From JBKBXU01 sp046313675 (GTDB taxonomy: Bacteria; Bacteroidota; Bacteroidia; Cytophagales; Cytophagaceae), in assembly GCA_046313675.1 (NCBI GenBank), contig JBKBXU010000252.1, forward strand, positions 1-7,093: 7,093 nt of DNA, given 5' to 3'. The translations under genes and the position numbers were made by a program. The notes under the pieces are model-generated. The model was not told where the DNA came from, ran no database searches, and saw nothing but the letters and a program-made list of their open reading frames with translations. Each line of letters opens with the position of its first letter. The first letter of the stretch is position 1. Of the stretch, positions 5,899 to 7,093 are shown in pieces.

Positions 5899-6519
5899 TT
5901 AGTGTAATTCACACTTATGGCTTGCTTCACAGGAAGATTGATTTTTTTCCGAGCTCATAGTTTTAGGTGTGTGAAAAGATTTTTTGTATGCATCAAGCTC
6001 GTGCAATTTCCTTTCGACCATCTGCTCCCATTCTTTTTGTTTTACCTTATTTAAGCCATGACGCGTTTCTTTATCATAAAGCTTTTCCATTTTACCCCAT
6101 TCGTCAAATACAGGGTCTATTATAGCTTTAAATTCTTGTTTGGTAAGATTTCGTTGGGGTTCACTCAAGGCCTTTCTCATTTTTCTTCCGTACAGCTCTG
6201 TAATATCAAAATGAAGTTGCTCATGGGCTAACAAAGCTTCTGATTTACTTTTAGTCCATGAAACTTCTTTCATAAAAGAACTGGAAACATTGTAAAATAT
6301 CCGATCGCCTTTTTTATAGCTTTTCACATTGATATCGCTACAAGTCATGGCGGAATGTTTGCCATCGCCGCCACAATCGCCTGCAAAATCCTCCCAGCGA
6401 AGTTTATAATTTTCCTTCCACTCAATTCGGGTACCATCAGTTTTCACAGGATCACCTTTAAAGCCCGACAGCAGGATGTAGTTCATAAAAAGAGTCAGAG
6501 ATAGTATAAGAATTTTCAT
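5899..6519 (-). CDS. Secreted DUF922-type putative zinc protease with Cys/His tail
   Basis: The 206-residue protein begins with a hydrophobic segment (3-19) after Lys2, an export signal or membrane anchor with no obvious cleavage site. The core has W-x-D-F (42-45 region), then LLAHEQLHFDITELYGRKMR (97-116), which carries an HExxH zinc-protease motif: His99, Glu100, His103, with Asp105 just after. A YDKETRHG block (148-155) follows. This arrangement is that of the DUF922 family, annotated as putative Zn-dependent proteases; activity has not been read from sequence alone. The C-terminal 20 residues are an apparently flexible Ser/Lys-rich tail ending in C197-x3-H-x-C-x2-H206, a possible extra metal-binding or disulfide site. 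The gene ends in its own strong hairpin terminator. It is divergent from the amino-acid permease across 169 nt, with no consensus promoter seen on its side. Confidence 0.8.
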   Translation of the reverse strand: MKILILSLTLFMNYILLSGFKGDPVKTDGTRIEWKENYKLRWEDFAGDCGGDGKHSAMTCSDINVKSYKKGDRIFYNVSSSFMKEVSWTKSKSEALLAHEQLHFDITELYGRKMRKALSEPQRNLTKQEFKAIIDPVFDEWGKMEKLYDKETRHGLNKVKQKEWEQMVERKLHELDAYKKSFHTPKTMSSEKNQSSCEASHKCELH

Positions 6520-6631
6520 ATCCGATTAATTTCTATAGTATAAGGTCCATTTTAAATAACAGGTTCCTTAAACAAAAAGTAAGTCATGTAAGATTTGACA
6601 GTATTAATTCTACATCATTTGTACAATTCTC

Positions 6632-6639
6632 TATATTTG
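6632..6639 (+). promoter_or_regulatory. Possible -7 promoter element for the permease gene
   Basis: TATATTTG matches TAnnTTTG exactly and lies 49 nt before the permease ATG, a sensible distance. No clear TTG is found at the right spacing upstream: TTTG at 6594-6597 is 34 nt away and the one at 6618-6621 only 10 nt. Half-site evidence only. Confidence 0.3.
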
Positions 6640-6688
6640 GTAAATATTTCTATTGATGCTGTTCTTAACTGAAGTAAGATAATTTCAA

Positions 6689-7093
6689 ATGCGACAAATT
6701 TTCAGAAAGAAAAATATTGAAACAACGCTAGCCAGGATCGAGGAACTGAGGAGTGAAAAGAAATTAACACGAAACCTTACACTGAAAGACCTTACATCTT
6801 TTGGAATCGCAGCAATAATCGGAGCCGGCATATTCAGTACCATTGGCAATGCCAGTGCTGCCGGAGGGCCTGCCGTTAGTTTACTATTTATATTCACGGC
6901 CATAACCTGTCTTTTTTCTGCATTGTGTTATGCTGAATTTGCATCGGGCATACCTTTAGCCGGAAGCGCCTATACCTACGCCTATGTTGCTTTCGGAGAA
7001 CTTCTTGCATGGATTATCGGCTGGGATCTGATTATGGAATATGCCATAGGAAACATTGCTGTAGCCATCTCGTGGTCTGACTATTTTACAAAC
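6689..7093 (+). CDS. APC-family amino acid permease, N-terminal part
   Basis: The ATG at 6689 opens a frame of 135 codons that runs off the window with no stop. A charged cytoplasmic N-terminus (1-35, many Lys, Arg and Glu) leads into TM1, with IGAGIFSTIGNASAAGGPA (44-62); GAGIF is the unwound substrate-binding segment typical of APC transporters. TM2 spans about 63-84 and carries ALCYAEFASGIPLAGSAYTY at its end. TM3 spans about 101-122 with AWIIGWDLIMEYAIG. This wording is closest to the cationic amino-acid transporter (CAT) branch of the APC superfamily. Such proteins have 12-14 helices and 450-600 residues, so about three quarters is missing. The substrate is unknown. The start is supported by the absence of an earlier in-frame Met close by and by a possible -7 element 49 nt upstream. 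Confidence 0.9.
   Translation, partial: MRQIFRKKNIETTLARIEELRSEKKLTRNLTLKDLTSFGIAAIIGAGIFSTIGNASAAGGPAVSLLFIFTAITCLFSALCYAEFASGIPLAGSAYTYAYVAFGELLAWIIGWDLIMEYAIGNIAVAISWSDYFTN

Noticed and set aside
6595..6627. Sigma70-like TTGACA (6595-6600) with TACAAT (6622-6627)
   Set aside because: The spacing is 21 nt rather than about 17, and Bacteroidota primary sigma factors use a different consensus.
6685..6903. 72-aa minus-strand open frame over the permease start
   Set aside because: It is antisense to the conserved APC-family N-terminus and has no independent support.

Overview
This 7.1-kb window looks like a stretch of chromosome from a Bacteroidota bacterium, probably a Cytophagales-type organism (inferred, not proven). 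The DNA is AT-rich. Start codons lack clear Shine-Dalgarno sequences. Several intergenic regions carry the Bacteroidota promoter motif TAnnTTTG, in one case with a well-spaced upstream TTTG. The gene families (DUF2490 barrel, DCC-family protein, DUF922 putative protease, short acidic lipoprotein) fit that phylum.

Layout, left to right. (1) The last 24 codons of a possible + strand gene end at 76. (2) A minus-strand pair follows: a DCC/DUF393 protein (1506-1108) and, 131 nt downstream, a DUF2490 outer-membrane-type protein (976-209) that appears to use a TTG start. (3) Divergent from these is a small acidic lipoprotein (1570-1851), closed by a clear intrinsic terminator. (4) A 412-nt non-coding stretch (1852-2263) holds that terminator, a near-perfect Bacteroidota promoter and a roughly 260-nt structured leader. 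(5) The leader feeds a two-gene plus-strand unit of an MgtC-family protein and a full-length MgtE Mg2+ channel. (6) Converging on mgtE with only 3 bp between stop codons is a minus-strand unit of a ketoacyl-ACP synthase III (FabH family) and a NUDIX hydrolase. (7) Upstream of that, also on the minus strand, is a secreted DUF922 putative zinc protease. A long hairpin terminator separates it from the fabH-like gene, and the predicted fabH promoter overlaps that hairpin. (8) Divergent at the right edge is the first 135 codons of an APC-family amino-acid permease, cut by the window end.

Functionally the clearest module is Mg2+ homeostasis: MgtC (a membrane regulator in characterised bacteria) and MgtE (a Mg2+-gated channel) appear to share one transcript with a long leader that could carry ion-dependent control. 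The other genes are ordinary housekeeping or envelope genes. I see no mobile element, CRISPR array, tRNA or rRNA, and no defence or biosynthetic system. The points most worth testing are the mgtC-mgtE leader, the terminator/promoter overlap before the fabH-like gene with a predicted near-leaderless mRNA, the acidic lipoprotein with a possible surface-export signal, and the Cys/His tail on the DUF922 protein.
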